Below, piece after piece: positions 9,398-17,520 of a stretch of DNA of 64,000 bases. A model generated the notes under the pieces. The model was not told the origin of the DNA. It worked only from the letters and a program-made list of their open reading frames with translations, and did not search any database. Origin of the DNA: Actinomycetaceae bacterium TAE3-ERU4 (GTDB taxonomy: Bacteria > Actinomycetota > Actinomycetes > Actinomycetales > Actinomycetaceae); the NCBI GenBank assembly GCA_019218365.1, contig JAHUUJ010000001.1, positions 372,001 to 436,000 of the forward strand, written 5' to 3'. Positions within the stretch are counted from its first letter, which is position 1, and the number at the start of each line of letters is the position of its first letter. A program made the position numbers and the translations under genes.

Positions 9398-9443
9398 ACA
9401 CAAAAGCGCTTTCCACTTTTAGGAGTGGGGAGCGCTTTTGTGT
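9398..9443 (+). terminator. Terminator after rsmG
   Basis: ACACAAAAGCGCT (9398-9410) pairs perfectly with AGCGCTTTTGTGT (9431-9443), with an inner CCACT/AGTGG stem. It separates the rpmH-to-rsmG run from parAB. Confidence 0.75.
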
Positions 9444-9565
9444 CCCCCTATTCCGTTACACTTGTAGCTAGATTATTACGTTGCATTATTTTGTACGTTT
9501 TGAGTTACTCAGGGAAGTTCTTTGGGTAAAAATAATGCCGATGCTTTGGTACTTGGAGGTAGCAT

Positions 9566-10453
9566 TTGTCTGCGAATACGCATGAAACTCCCCTGGCTAG
9601 CTCTATTTCGCGCAATCTAGCGGATTTGAAGATGCTAGAAAAGGCAACTTTTCCTCGGCCAGATTCGCCCGTGATAATGACTTTTGCCAATCAAAAAGGT
9701 GGGGTTGGAAAGACAACTTCCGCGGTAAATGTAGCTGCGGGACTAGCTGCTGCTGGTCTGAATGTAATCCTAATTGACATAGATCCGCAGGGAAATGCCT
9801 CTACTGCAATGGGGGTTGAGCATCATGCAGGTACACCGTCCACATATGAGGTATTGATGGACGGATTGCCAATTTCCGAGGTTCTTCAGACTTGCCCCGA
9901 CATTGAAGGGCTTAGAGTTTGCCCGGCCACTTTAGATTTGTCTGGTGCGGAAGTTGAATTAGTAGATGTAAATAATCGTGAGTACCTACTGGAACGAGCC
10001 ATCGAACAACTTCTTACCGAGGATAAGAATATCGATTACATCATTATTGACTGTCCCCCTTCGCTAGGAATGCTTACTCTTAATGCTTTTGTAGCCGCAC
10101 GTGAAGTAACTATTCCAATTCAAGCTGAATATTATGCACTAGAAGGACTTTCTTCGCTTTTACGAGCAATAGAACGGATTCGTAACTCGTTGAACCCAAA
10201 CCTTAAAGTTTCCGGGATATTGGTGACAATGTTTGATTCACGCACCAATCTCTCTCGGGAAGTAATGGGGGAAGTGAATACTCATTTCCCTAAACAATTA
10301 TTAAAAACGCCAATTCCACGTTCGGTACGCTTATCTGAAGCACCGAGTTATTCGCAGACGGTTATAACTTACGACCCTCGTTCTATTGGTGCTATCGCCT
10401 ATCGAAAGGTTGCACTTGAAATCTCACAACGTTTTGGAGGTAGTTCTAAATGA
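9566..10453 (+). CDS. parA: Chromosome partitioning ATPase ParA (Soj)
   Basis: Deviant Walker ATPase that moves ParB-parS complexes. 295 residues from a TTG start with GGAGGT five bases upstream (9555-9560). The deviant Walker A KGGVGKT is at residues 44-50, followed by LIDIDPQGNASTAMG and the IIIDCPPSLGMLTLNAF switch region. The 35-residue N-terminal extension before the Walker strand is typical of actinobacterial ParA. The stop overlaps the parB start (ATGA). Confidence 0.97.
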   Translation: MSANTHETPLASSISRNLADLKMLEKATFPRPDSPVIMTFANQKGGVGKTTSAVNVAAGLAAAGLNVILIDIDPQGNASTAMGVEHHAGTPSTYEVLMDGLPISEVLQTCPDIEGLRVCPATLDLSGAEVELVDVNNREYLLERAIEQLLTEDKNIDYIIIDCPPSLGMLTLNAFVAAREVTIPIQAEYYALEGLSSLLRAIERIRNSLNPNLKVSGILVTMFDSRTNLSREVMGEVNTHFPKQLLKTPIPRSVRLSEAPSYSQTVITYDPRSIGAIAYRKVALEISQRFGGSSK

Positions 10454-11883
10454 GCACTAAAAAGCGCGGCGGTTTAGGAAGAGGGCTATCTGCTCTGATT
10501 CCTGAGACACAACAAGAAACTCCTCAGAAACAGGCACAGCCTCTAGATGTATTTTTTCCAGCTATTGAAGCTATTCGTGATGAAGTGCAAAAGGATTCGT
10601 CGGAAAAGGGTTCTGTCGCTACTGGCACGAAAACAGATTCTCGCGTTCGTGATCTTTTAACTGCCCCAATTGGAAAACGTCGTCGTACTGCCGAAGGAAA
10701 AGTTAAGAAGGAAGATGTTTCACGTGAAACATCTTCTGAAAAACCTTCCACAGTAGAGTCTACACAGGTAAAGGAAAAGGCTGATTCGAGGGTAAACGGT
10801 GGGGATAAGAAAAAAGAATCTTCATCAAAAAAGAATATCCGTAGTAACACTTCTGGAAAGACCGCTCACGTAAAGAATAATTCTTCTGAAAATGTTTCAC
10901 GTGAAACAAAAGTGGATACTTTTGATGAGGTAGAGCTTTCGCCTGTGCCGGGAGCTACCTTTGGAGAGATTCCGGTTTGGTCAATTGTGGCCAACCGAGC
11001 GCAGCCTAGAACTAATTTTGATGCTGATGAGTTGAGTGAATTAGTTGATTCTATTCGTGAAGTCGGTGTGCTACAGCCGATTGTTGTACGTCCTTTGGAA
11101 ACAGGGGAAGCAGAGAGTATCTACCGCGATAGGATTCTAAGTGCGCAAAATCGAACTGAAGTTCCTGAGCTTAACGAGGAAGCGAAACTTGTTGGGGATT
11201 TAGAATCTCTGCTTAATGTTGAACAGCTTGAGAAGATTGGGCCGCCTCGTTATGAGTTAATCATGGGTGAACGTCGCCTGCGTTCTTCGCGTTTAGCAGG
11301 GTTGGAAACTATTCCTGCAATTGTGCGCCATACTGAAGATTCAGATCTTTTGCGTGACGCTTTGCTAGAAAACCTTCACCGTGTGCAGCTAAATCCCATT
11401 GAAGAAGCTGCTGCATATCAACAATTGATGGAAGATTTTGGGTGTACCCAGGAGCAGCTTTCCGTTAAGGTGGCACGTTCTCGCCCACAAATCGCTAATA
11501 CCTTACGCCTTTTACGTTTGCCGGGAATGGTTCAACGAATGGTTTCCTCAGGCACAATTAGTGCAGGACATGCGCGTGCATTATTGCGTTTGGAAGATGC
11601 TTCTCAAATGCAGATTTTGGCCGAACGGATTATTGCTGAAGGTCTGTCTGTTCGTAGCGTCGAAGAAATTGTGGCTATGGGGGCTGTAAGGGGGACTGCT
11701 GCAGGTAAGCGGGCTCCGAAAAATAGAAACCTACCAGAACATCTACAGCGCTTTGCAACCTCTCTAGGTGATCGTCTAGATACGAGAGTTTCAGTTCAAT
11801 TAGGAAAAGCCAAGAGCAAGATCATTATTGAATCGGCGGATGCAGAAGACCTAGAAAGAATTATTGCTCTACTGGAAAAATAA
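10450..11883 (+). CDS. parB: Chromosome partitioning protein ParB (CTP-dependent clamp)
   Basis: Binds parS and spreads as a CTP-gated clamp. 477 residues, longer than most ParB proteins. Residues 8-19 carry GLGRGLSALIPE, the ParA-contact motif. Residues about 30-160 are low-complexity and contain two in-frame parS sites, translated as VSRET. The N domain follows (PVWSIVANRAQPR-type start), with the CTP-binding GERRLRSSRLAG. A roughly 45-residue segment (starting LETGEAESIYRD) is inserted between VVRP and YELIMGERR, where most ParBs have a short turn. The helix-turn-helix region contains KVARSRPQIANTLRLLRLP and the C terminus the dimerisation domain. Confidence 0.95.
   Translation: MSTKKRGGLGRGLSALIPETQQETPQKQAQPLDVFFPAIEAIRDEVQKDSSEKGSVATGTKTDSRVRDLLTAPIGKRRRTAEGKVKKEDVSRETSSEKPSTVESTQVKEKADSRVNGGDKKKESSSKKNIRSNTSGKTAHVKNNSSENVSRETKVDTFDEVELSPVPGATFGEIPVWSIVANRAQPRTNFDADELSELVDSIREVGVLQPIVVRPLETGEAESIYRDRILSAQNRTEVPELNEEAKLVGDLESLLNVEQLEKIGPPRYELIMGERRLRSSRLAGLETIPAIVRHTEDSDLLRDALLENLHRVQLNPIEEAAAYQQLMEDFGCTQEQLSVKVARSRPQIANTLRLLRLPGMVQRMVSSGTISAGHARALLRLEDASQMQILAERIIAEGLSVRSVEEIVAMGAVRGTAAGKRAPKNRNLPEHLQRFATSLGDRLDTRVSVQLGKAKSKIIIESADAEDLERIIALLEK
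10716..10731. other. parS site 2 (inside parB)
   Basis: Perfect TGTTTCACGTGAAACA, in frame in parB at about codons 89-94, in the low-complexity linker. Confidence 0.96.
10893..10908. other. parS site 3 (inside parB)
   Basis: Perfect TGTTTCACGTGAAACA, in frame in parB at about codons 148-153, 177 bp from site 2 and read in the same frame (VSRET). Confidence 0.96.
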
Positions 11884-11903
11884 AAACTCTAACAATTGAA
11901 AAG

Positions 11904-11940
11904 GTGGCCGCTTGGGATATTCCTAAGCGGTCACTAATTT
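11904..11940 (+). terminator. Terminator after parB
   Basis: GTGGCCGCTTGGGA (11904-11917) pairs, with G-T wobbles, with TCCTAAGCGGTCAC (11921-11934) around a 3-base loop, followed by TAATTTTTAG. The remaining 11941-12027 shows nothing I can name. Confidence 0.75.
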
Positions 11941-12027
11941 TTAGCGCTAACTAGGAGAAAAGGTTAAAGATAGGGTGACGGGGATTTTATATCTGCAATG
12001 AATATATTACTTAGGTTTAATAAAAGT

Positions 12028-12065
12028 GGTGGGAGGAAACAGGTAAATTACTGTTTCCTCCCACC
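12028..12065 (-). terminator. Terminator after ddl
   Basis: 15-bp perfect stem GGTGGGAGGAAACAG / CTGTTTCCTCCCACC with an 8-base loop. Read on the minus strand it is followed by ACTTTTATTA, which fits termination of the aminotransferase-ddl transcript about 75 bases past the ddl stop. Confidence 0.75.
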
Positions 12066-12140
12066 ATCTAGTCTTAGATTCTAGCTAATCTTGAAAAGAT
12101 ATTTACTGATGCAGTTCAGCAGTTTAGTACTGCACACCAT

Positions 12141-13220
12141 TTAGCTTTTCAGTGCAGTAGCTAAAATCTTTAGGAGCAGTTCGGAAGTTGATCCACAGGC
12201 TTCGGCTGCTTGAGGGAACAAAGACATGTTGGTCATTCCTGGAATAACATTTGCGTCAATAAACCAGGCACGGTCTTCGCTATCTATGATTAAATCAATG
12301 CGGCATAGGTGACTCATTCCCAAAGCTTTAGCCGTACGAGAAGCGGCATCCAAAACTGTTTCTTTTTGAGATTCAGTTAATCGTCCCGGAACGTAGAAAA
12401 CTGAACGTCCCGTTTGATAGCGGGCCGCAAAGTCGTAGTCCCCTGCGCTCATTTCAACTTCAACTGGCGGTAGAGTTCGCAACCCTTGTCCGGTATCAGC
12501 CAAGGAAACAGCAATTTCACGGCCTTCAATTAAAGTTTCAATCAAAGCTGTCTCGCAGTATGAGAAAGCGTCAATTAGAGCCATGCGTAGTTCTTCCTCG
12601 GTGCGCACGTGTGTTACACCTAAGGAAGATCCCCCTCCGGCAGGCTTAACGATGACCGGGAAAGACATCGAGTCTTTAATCAAAGAAATAAGATCAGATG
12701 CACCCAAAAGACTAAACAGAGCCCTTGGGAGGGAAACTGAACTTGGGGTAAGGACACCAGCTTTAGCTACGGTTGCCTTTGCATTTGGTTTGAAGGAAGA
12801 AAGACGTGCTGACTGGGGGCTAGAACCAACGTAGGGAATCTTTAGCATAGAAAGGACGGTCTGGAGAGATCCATCCTCACCTACCCCGCCGTGCACTAGA
12901 GGCCATACTGCATCAAAGTTTCCCTTTTCTAGAGTAGAGATAAGAGTCTGATTTAGTTCTACAATCTCAACCTCTACTCCGTGTTCACGCAGTCCTGTAG
13001 CAACATGGTGAGCACTACGTAAGGAGATATCGTGTTCGTGAGTGGCTCCACCAGTAACAATTGCTATTCGTAGATTCTTAGCGGTAGAAATAATTTCATC
13101 GCTAAGTGGGGCAATATTAGTTCCAGCCTCGATTTCGGTAGTAATTATTTCTGGAGAGCTATTTTCTAAACTGTTTAATGATTCTGCAATTGTTTCACGT
13201 GAAACATTTTCGGAGTTCAT
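12141..13220 (-). CDS. ddl: D-alanine--D-alanine ligase
   Basis: ATP-grasp ligase making the D-Ala-D-Ala end of the peptidoglycan stem peptide. 359 residues from the ATG at 13218-13220, which has a GAGG-type site upstream and leaves a 7-base gap after the aminotransferase stop. The family motifs are present: GGATHEHDISLRS, HGGVGEDGSLQ, KPAGGGSSLGVT, EGREIAVSL and the C-terminal DANVIPGMTNMS. Oddity: about 50 residues precede the normal Ddl start (LRIAIVTGG), and this extension contains a perfect parS site at codons 5-10. Confidence 0.93.
   Translation of the reverse strand: MNSENVSRETIAESLNSLENSSPEIITTEIEAGTNIAPLSDEIISTAKNLRIAIVTGGATHEHDISLRSAHHVATGLREHGVEVEIVELNQTLISTLEKGNFDAVWPLVHGGVGEDGSLQTVLSMLKIPYVGSSPQSARLSSFKPNAKATVAKAGVLTPSSVSLPRALFSLLGASDLISLIKDSMSFPVIVKPAGGGSSLGVTHVRTEEELRMALIDAFSYCETALIETLIEGREIAVSLADTGQGLRTLPPVEVEMSAGDYDFAARYQTGRSVFYVPGRLTESQKETVLDAASRTAKALGMSHLCRIDLIIDSEDRAWFIDANVIPGMTNMSLFPQAAEACGSTSELLLKILATALKS
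13191..13206. other. parS site 4 (inside ddl)
   Basis: Perfect TGTTTCACGTGAAACA, in frame near the 5' end of ddl (translated VSRET), about 1.3 kb beyond the end of parB. Confidence 0.96.
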
Positions 13221-13227
13221 TTTTGCC

Positions 13228-14550
13228 TCAGTTCCCTGATTTAAGAGGATGTGCATTGTTGATATTTTTAACCTGTGGAACCGCATTGTTAGTGGGTAGT
13301 GAGAACAAATCAACCAGTTCTTTTTCCCTATTAACTACAACGGAAAGGCGGCGCACTCCTTCACGAATCTCGTCAGGCGGTGGGAAACAGTAGGAAAGAC
13401 GCAAGTGATCACGTCCCTGTCCATCTGCATAAAAAGCAGTTCCTGAAACGTAAGCTACCAAACCTGTAACTGCACGAGGAAGCATATCCTTAGCATCCAG
13501 CCCCTCTGGGAGCTTCACCCAGGTATAGAACCCTCCCGCGGGTACTGTCCAAGAACATACCGGAAGATAACGTTCTAGTGATTCCAACATGGCATCTCGA
13601 CGTTCTTTATACATACCGCGGTACTGCTTTACCTGACCGAACCAGTCAAAGTCACGAATATAAGCATTTAGAACCATCTGTCCCATCATGGAGGGGGAAA
13701 GAATTGCCGACTCATTAGCGAGAACTAATTTGTCACGAATTGCATGAGGGGCAAGTGCCCACCCAATACGGTATCCGGGTGCAAACATCTTGGAAAATGA
13801 TCCAAGGTAGACAACGCCGTCAGGATTGAATGACTGCAAGGCCGGTAGTGGTTCACTCTCAAACCCTAAAAGACCATAGGGATTATCTTCCAGAATCAAA
13901 ACATGGTGTCGTTCGCACAGGTCAACAATAGCCCGACGGCGTTCCAGACTTTGAGTTACCCCTGCTGGATTATGGAAATTAGGAATTGTATAGAGGAACT
14001 TGATGGATTTTCCGTCAGCGCGAGCCTTGAGAATAGCCTTTTCGAGTGCGTCAGGAAGCAATCCCTCTTGGTCCATTGGAACGTGGCGGATATCAGCCTG
14101 ATAGCTTTGAAAAATACCCAAAGAACCAAGATATGAAGGAGCCTCGCACAAAATTACGTCCCCAGGATTAACAAAAATCTGGGTGATTAAATCAACCGCT
14201 TGTTGCGATCCGGTAGTGACAACAACATTCTCGAAATCACCACGAATCCCTTCCAAGGCCATAATCTGACAAATATCTTGGCGGAGAGGATCCCATCCTC
14301 GCCCTTGACCATATTGCAAAGCCTGAGCACCGTGTTCACGTATTAAATCAGCCACTGTGTCCGCTAAGGCGTCAAGAGGGAGGTCTTTAATGTTTGGCAT
14401 TCCCCCCGCTAGTGAAACTACCTCGGGGCGAGAAACCACGGAGAAAAGGGAACGAACCTCAGACTGACGCAGATTATGCGCACGCTGTGAATAAGTATCC
14501 CACCACGGGTCGCGGCGACTACCGCTAATCCCTTCAACTAGATTAGTCAA
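13228..14550 (-). CDS. PLP-dependent class I/II aminotransferase
   Basis: 440-residue fold-type I aminotransferase. It resembles the 2-aminoadipate/MocR-like group without a helix-turn-helix domain. SLAGGMPN and the ALQYGQGRGWDPLR loop bind substrate; TTGSQQAVDLI contacts PLP phosphate; IPNFHNPAGV and LEDNPYGLLGF carry the Asn and Asp of the cofactor pocket; the Schiff-base lysine is in SFSKMFAPGYRIGW. The last about 15 residues past the conserved core are low complexity. It is cotranscribed with ddl (7-base gap). The amino donor and acceptor cannot be told from sequence; a D-amino acid role is only suggested by context. Confidence 0.85.
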   Translation of the reverse strand: MTNLVEGISGSRRDPWWDTYSQRAHNLRQSEVRSLFSVVSRPEVVSLAGGMPNIKDLPLDALADTVADLIREHGAQALQYGQGRGWDPLRQDICQIMALEGIRGDFENVVVTTGSQQAVDLITQIFVNPGDVILCEAPSYLGSLGIFQSYQADIRHVPMDQEGLLPDALEKAILKARADGKSIKFLYTIPNFHNPAGVTQSLERRRAIVDLCERHHVLILEDNPYGLLGFESEPLPALQSFNPDGVVYLGSFSKMFAPGYRIGWALAPHAIRDKLVLANESAILSPSMMGQMVLNAYIRDFDWFGQVKQYRGMYKERRDAMLESLERYLPVCSWTVPAGGFYTWVKLPEGLDAKDMLPRAVTGLVAYVSGTAFYADGQGRDHLRLSYCFPPPDEIREGVRRLSVVVNREKELVDLFSLPTNNAVPQVKNINNAHPLKSGN

Positions 14551-14597
14551 GGTTTCCTCATTTCCAAGTTAAATACGATTAAAGCCTATTGTTCCAC

Positions 14598-14635
14598 AAA
14601 AGCTGGTAGCTACGGTAATAGTAGCCACCAGCTTT
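14598..14635 (-). terminator. Hairpin after trxA
   Basis: AAAGCTGGT...GCTAC pairs with GTAGC...ACCAGCTTT with one bulge. On the minus strand it lies about 40 bases after the trxA stop and ends in TTTTGTGG, so it probably terminates trxB-trxA transcription before the aminotransferase gene. Confidence 0.6.
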
Positions 14636-14674
14636 AGTGCAAAACCTTTATTTAGTTAAGAAAAAGAGGGCGAA

Positions 14675-15004
14675 TCAAGAAAGAATGTACTTAGAAACAG
14701 TCTTTACAATTTCTTCCTTCGTGGTTAGTCCTACCATCGTCTCAACTAAATCACCATCAAAGAAAACCATGATGGTAGGAATTGTCCGAACTCCATACTT
14801 AGCAGCCGTGGTCGGATTATCCTGTACGTTCAATTTCCAAACTTTAGCTTTTCCAGAAAGATCCTTTGCTACCTTTTCCAAGATAGGCGAAAGTTTCTTA
14901 CAAGGCCCACACCAAGGAGCCCAGAAATCTACTACCATCAGACCCTTATCCAGGCGGATATTTGCCTGAAAATCACGGTCAGTTACGGTTAAAACATCGC
15001 TCAT
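14675..15004 (-). CDS. trxA: Thioredoxin
   Basis: 109-residue cytosolic thioredoxin with the redox motif WCGPCK (Cys32, Cys35), the buried Asp region VVDFWAP and the cis-proline segment VRTIPTIMVF. It lies 74 bases downstream of trxB on the same strand, the usual actinobacterial pairing, so TrxB is the likely reductant. Confidence 0.97.
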   Translation of the reverse strand: MSDVLTVTDRDFQANIRLDKGLMVVDFWAPWCGPCKKLSPILEKVAKDLSGKAKVWKLNVQDNPTTAAKYGVRTIPTIMVFFDGDLVETMVGLTTKEEIVKTVSKYILS

Positions 15005-15078
15005 AACTAATTCCTTAAATAGGTAAGACTAACGGCGTATCTAATTTTTAGCACCAAGCCTTAATCTGCAAGATTGGG

Positions 15079-16089
15079 TTAGCTAGCGTCTTCTAGAGAA
15101 GCTAGATAGCGTTCTACATCCAAAGCTGCACGGCAACCAGAAGCTGCCGCAGTGATTGCTTGACGATAGATGTGGTCAACAACATCACCACAACCGAAAA
15201 CACCAGGAACAGAAGTTGCTGTAGTCGGATGAGCAACAGCCAAGTATCCAGACTCGTCAAGATTAAGCTGATCAGAGAAAAGGTCTGTACGTGGATTATG
15301 GCCAATCGCTACAAACAAACCGGTTGCATCTAATTCACGAGTTTCACCAGTAACGGTATCTTCCAAAATAACGGAAGTCAGATTTTCTTCACCCTGAAGG
15401 GACTTAACAGTGGAGTTCCAAGCGAACTCAATTTTTTCATTGCTAAGCGCCCTATCAGCCATAATCTTTGAAGCACGTAAAGAATCGCGACGGTGAATAA
15501 CCGTAACTTTAGAAGCAAACTTAGTTAAGAAATTAGCTTCTTCCATAGCAGAGTCCCCACCACCGACAACCGCGATATGCTGATCCTTAAAGAAGAACCC
15601 ATCACAGGTTGCACAGTAGGAAACACCACGTCCGGAAAGACGATCTTCATCAGGTAGGTTTAGCTTTCGGTAGGCAGAGCCAGTAGCCAAAATTACGGCC
15701 TTAGCGCGGAACTCCTCGTCAGCGGTACGAACGACTTTAATATCGCCAGACAGGTCCAACTCGGTAACGTCCTCAAACTCAACCTGGGCACCAAAGCGTT
15801 CAGCTTGCTGTTGGAAATTATCCATCAGAGCCGGGCCCATAATCCCTTCGGGAAAACCGGGGAAATTTTCGACCTCGGTAGTATTCATAAGGGCACCACC
15901 AGCTTCGAGCGCACCAGCAATTACGAGCGGTTTAAGTTCAGCGCGAGCCAGATAAATTGCGGCAGTGTAACCGGCAGGACCGGAACCAACAACAATTACG
16001 TCGTGAATGGTGGAATGTACTTTACGCTCCACGTCTTCGCTAGGAGAAACCAAGGAAATCCCCGTGGGAATCTGGAAATTTGTCATCAT
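15079..16089 (-). CDS. trxB: Thioredoxin reductase (NADPH)
   Basis: Flavoprotein that reduces TrxA with NADPH. 336 residues. FAD-binding GSGPAGYTAAIYLARA near residues 35-50, redox CATC (Cys159-Cys162), NADPH-binding GGGDSAMEEANFL, and the C-terminal FAD motif GVFGCGDVVDH. The first 28 residues are an extension before the Rossmann strand; two adjacent ATGs (16087 and 16084) could start it. Confidence 0.97.
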   Translation of the reverse strand: MMTNFQIPTGISLVSPSEDVERKVHSTIHDVIVVGSGPAGYTAAIYLARAELKPLVIAGALEAGGALMNTTEVENFPGFPEGIMGPALMDNFQQQAERFGAQVEFEDVTELDLSGDIKVVRTADEEFRAKAVILATGSAYRKLNLPDEDRLSGRGVSYCATCDGFFFKDQHIAVVGGGDSAMEEANFLTKFASKVTVIHRRDSLRASKIMADRALSNEKIEFAWNSTVKSLQGEENLTSVILEDTVTGETRELDATGLFVAIGHNPRTDLFSDQLNLDESGYLAVAHPTTATSVPGVFGCGDVVDHIYRQAITAAASGCRAALDVERYLASLEDAS

Positions 16090-16181
16090 GAATCCTTACG
16101 TTAGTAGCTGCCTAAACTATACCTTGCAGAAAGGACAGTGTTGGGCAGAGAAGAAAAAATAAGCTACTGGCCAAGGTGGGA

Positions 16182-17441
16182 TTATTTCGAGAACTTTAGT
16201 TCTCCAATCCAAGCCCGATTCTTTCCCTGATGTCCCTTAGGTAGCTCGTTAATCTGTAGAACTAACCGTTGGGTCTTAATGGGTGAGAACGAAAGATTTA
16301 CCTGATTATTGAAAACTCCCTGGGAAATAACTTTTCCCTTCCAGGGGTCTTCATTCGAGGCGGAAAGTAGGGTGAACTTGCCTCCCGTTGCCTTAGTGAA
16401 CATAGTCAGTTTAGAAATCTCGCTAGGTTCTTTTAACTTAATCGCAAACTCGATAGCTCCGCTCCTAAAAGTAGTGCGGGGGAAATAGCGTGAACGCCAG
16501 GTAGTTTCTGGGTTGCCATCAAATAAAGAAGTTAGCAGTTCTGGGTGGTCGGCGTTAGGTCCATCTGGGGAACGCTGTTCAATAGATTCAATTACCGGAG
16601 CCGGTAAAGTCGCTGGGGATTGTTCCTGTGGAGTCTTTTTTTGTGTTGGAGCTTCTTTGCTCGGGATGGGTTTAGCCGGGGCGACCGCACCTTGATGGCG
16701 TGGAGAATCGTAGCCAGCCTGTAAGAAATTATCGATGGGAGCTAAGAGAGATTTAATTCCCCAAATAAAAAGAATAAGTAGGGTAATAGCGAGCGCACCT
16801 AGGATTGCCCAGCGAGTTAGCTTGGTAGCTTCTTCTTTATCTTCAGCTTTTTCTTTAGCGAGGGAAACAATTCCCGATAAAGTCCCTAGATTTCCTGCAT
16901 TCTTGCGAGCTGATTCCAGTTTTTTCCCGAGGGAAGCCTTCAGGGAAGATTCATTAGGCTCCGGGCTTAAAGCAGAGCTTTCCTTGGATGTAGCGATTTC
17001 TTCACTGCCATCTGATGAATGTCTAGTCTGACTAGAAACAGAAATTTTACTTACACGAGGTAGTTTTCCGGTCTCTGTTTCAGAGAGTGTTTCGGAAGAA
17101 GCGGAAGAAGGTGCAATAGCGGTTACAGAAGTTGACGATGGTGGGGCGGGAGGTAGAGTATCTTCCGGTTTCATCGGTTCGTGTTGAGAATCGGGTACAG
17201 TCTCAAAGTGGACTGTGGATTCAGATGGCGAGACAGTTTCTGCAGTCTTGGCTGATTTAGGGAAAATAGGCTCATCAGGTGCGATAGGAGAACTAGAGTC
17301 TGGTGAGGAGGTATTGTTCAGGTTTTCAGCAGGCGCTCCAAAAGCCTTTTTCTCCAAAGCTTTTCTCAATCCCGAAATTATATTATCTGTAACCTGAGGA
17401 TTGGAATCCTGAGGCTTAGAGTCGTTATCCTGTGAGACCAT
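16182..17441 (-). CDS. Single-pass membrane protein with extracytoplasmic discoidin-like domain
   Basis: Not assigned to a named gene. 419 residues: a long Ser/Pro/Glu-rich, probably disordered N-terminal part (1-180), a Lys-rich stretch, one membrane span (about residues 210-230: WAILGALAITLLILFIWGI), a Pro-rich linker and a C-terminal domain (about 290-419) resembling an F5/8 type C/discoidin beta-sandwich (LFDGNPETTWRSRY, then LVLQINELP and AWIGELKF). In related actinobacteria this slot holds MurJ with a cytoplasmic pseudokinase and a similar outer domain. Here neither the flippase nor the kinase part is present, so this may be a reduced or re-assorted relative. The homology claim is inference. 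Confidence 0.6.
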   Translation of the reverse strand: MVSQDNDSKPQDSNPQVTDNIISGLRKALEKKAFGAPAENLNNTSSPDSSSPIAPDEPIFPKSAKTAETVSPSESTVHFETVPDSQHEPMKPEDTLPPAPPSSTSVTAIAPSSASSETLSETETGKLPRVSKISVSSQTRHSSDGSEEIATSKESSALSPEPNESSLKASLGKKLESARKNAGNLGTLSGIVSLAKEKAEDKEEATKLTRWAILGALAITLLILFIWGIKSLLAPIDNFLQAGYDSPRHQGAVAPAKPIPSKEAPTQKKTPQEQSPATLPAPVIESIEQRSPDGPNADHPELLTSLFDGNPETTWRSRYFPRTTFRSGAIEFAIKLKEPSEISKLTMFTKATGGKFTLLSASNEDPWKGKVISQGVFNNQVNLSFSPIKTQRLVLQINELPKGHQGKNRAWIGELKFSK

Positions 17442-17520
17442 GTTAGCCTTTCATCTGTAATAGTCTTTATATATTCTGCCAAAAAAGATTGAAGAAAACA
17501 TTTTTGGCATGGGGGTCAGG

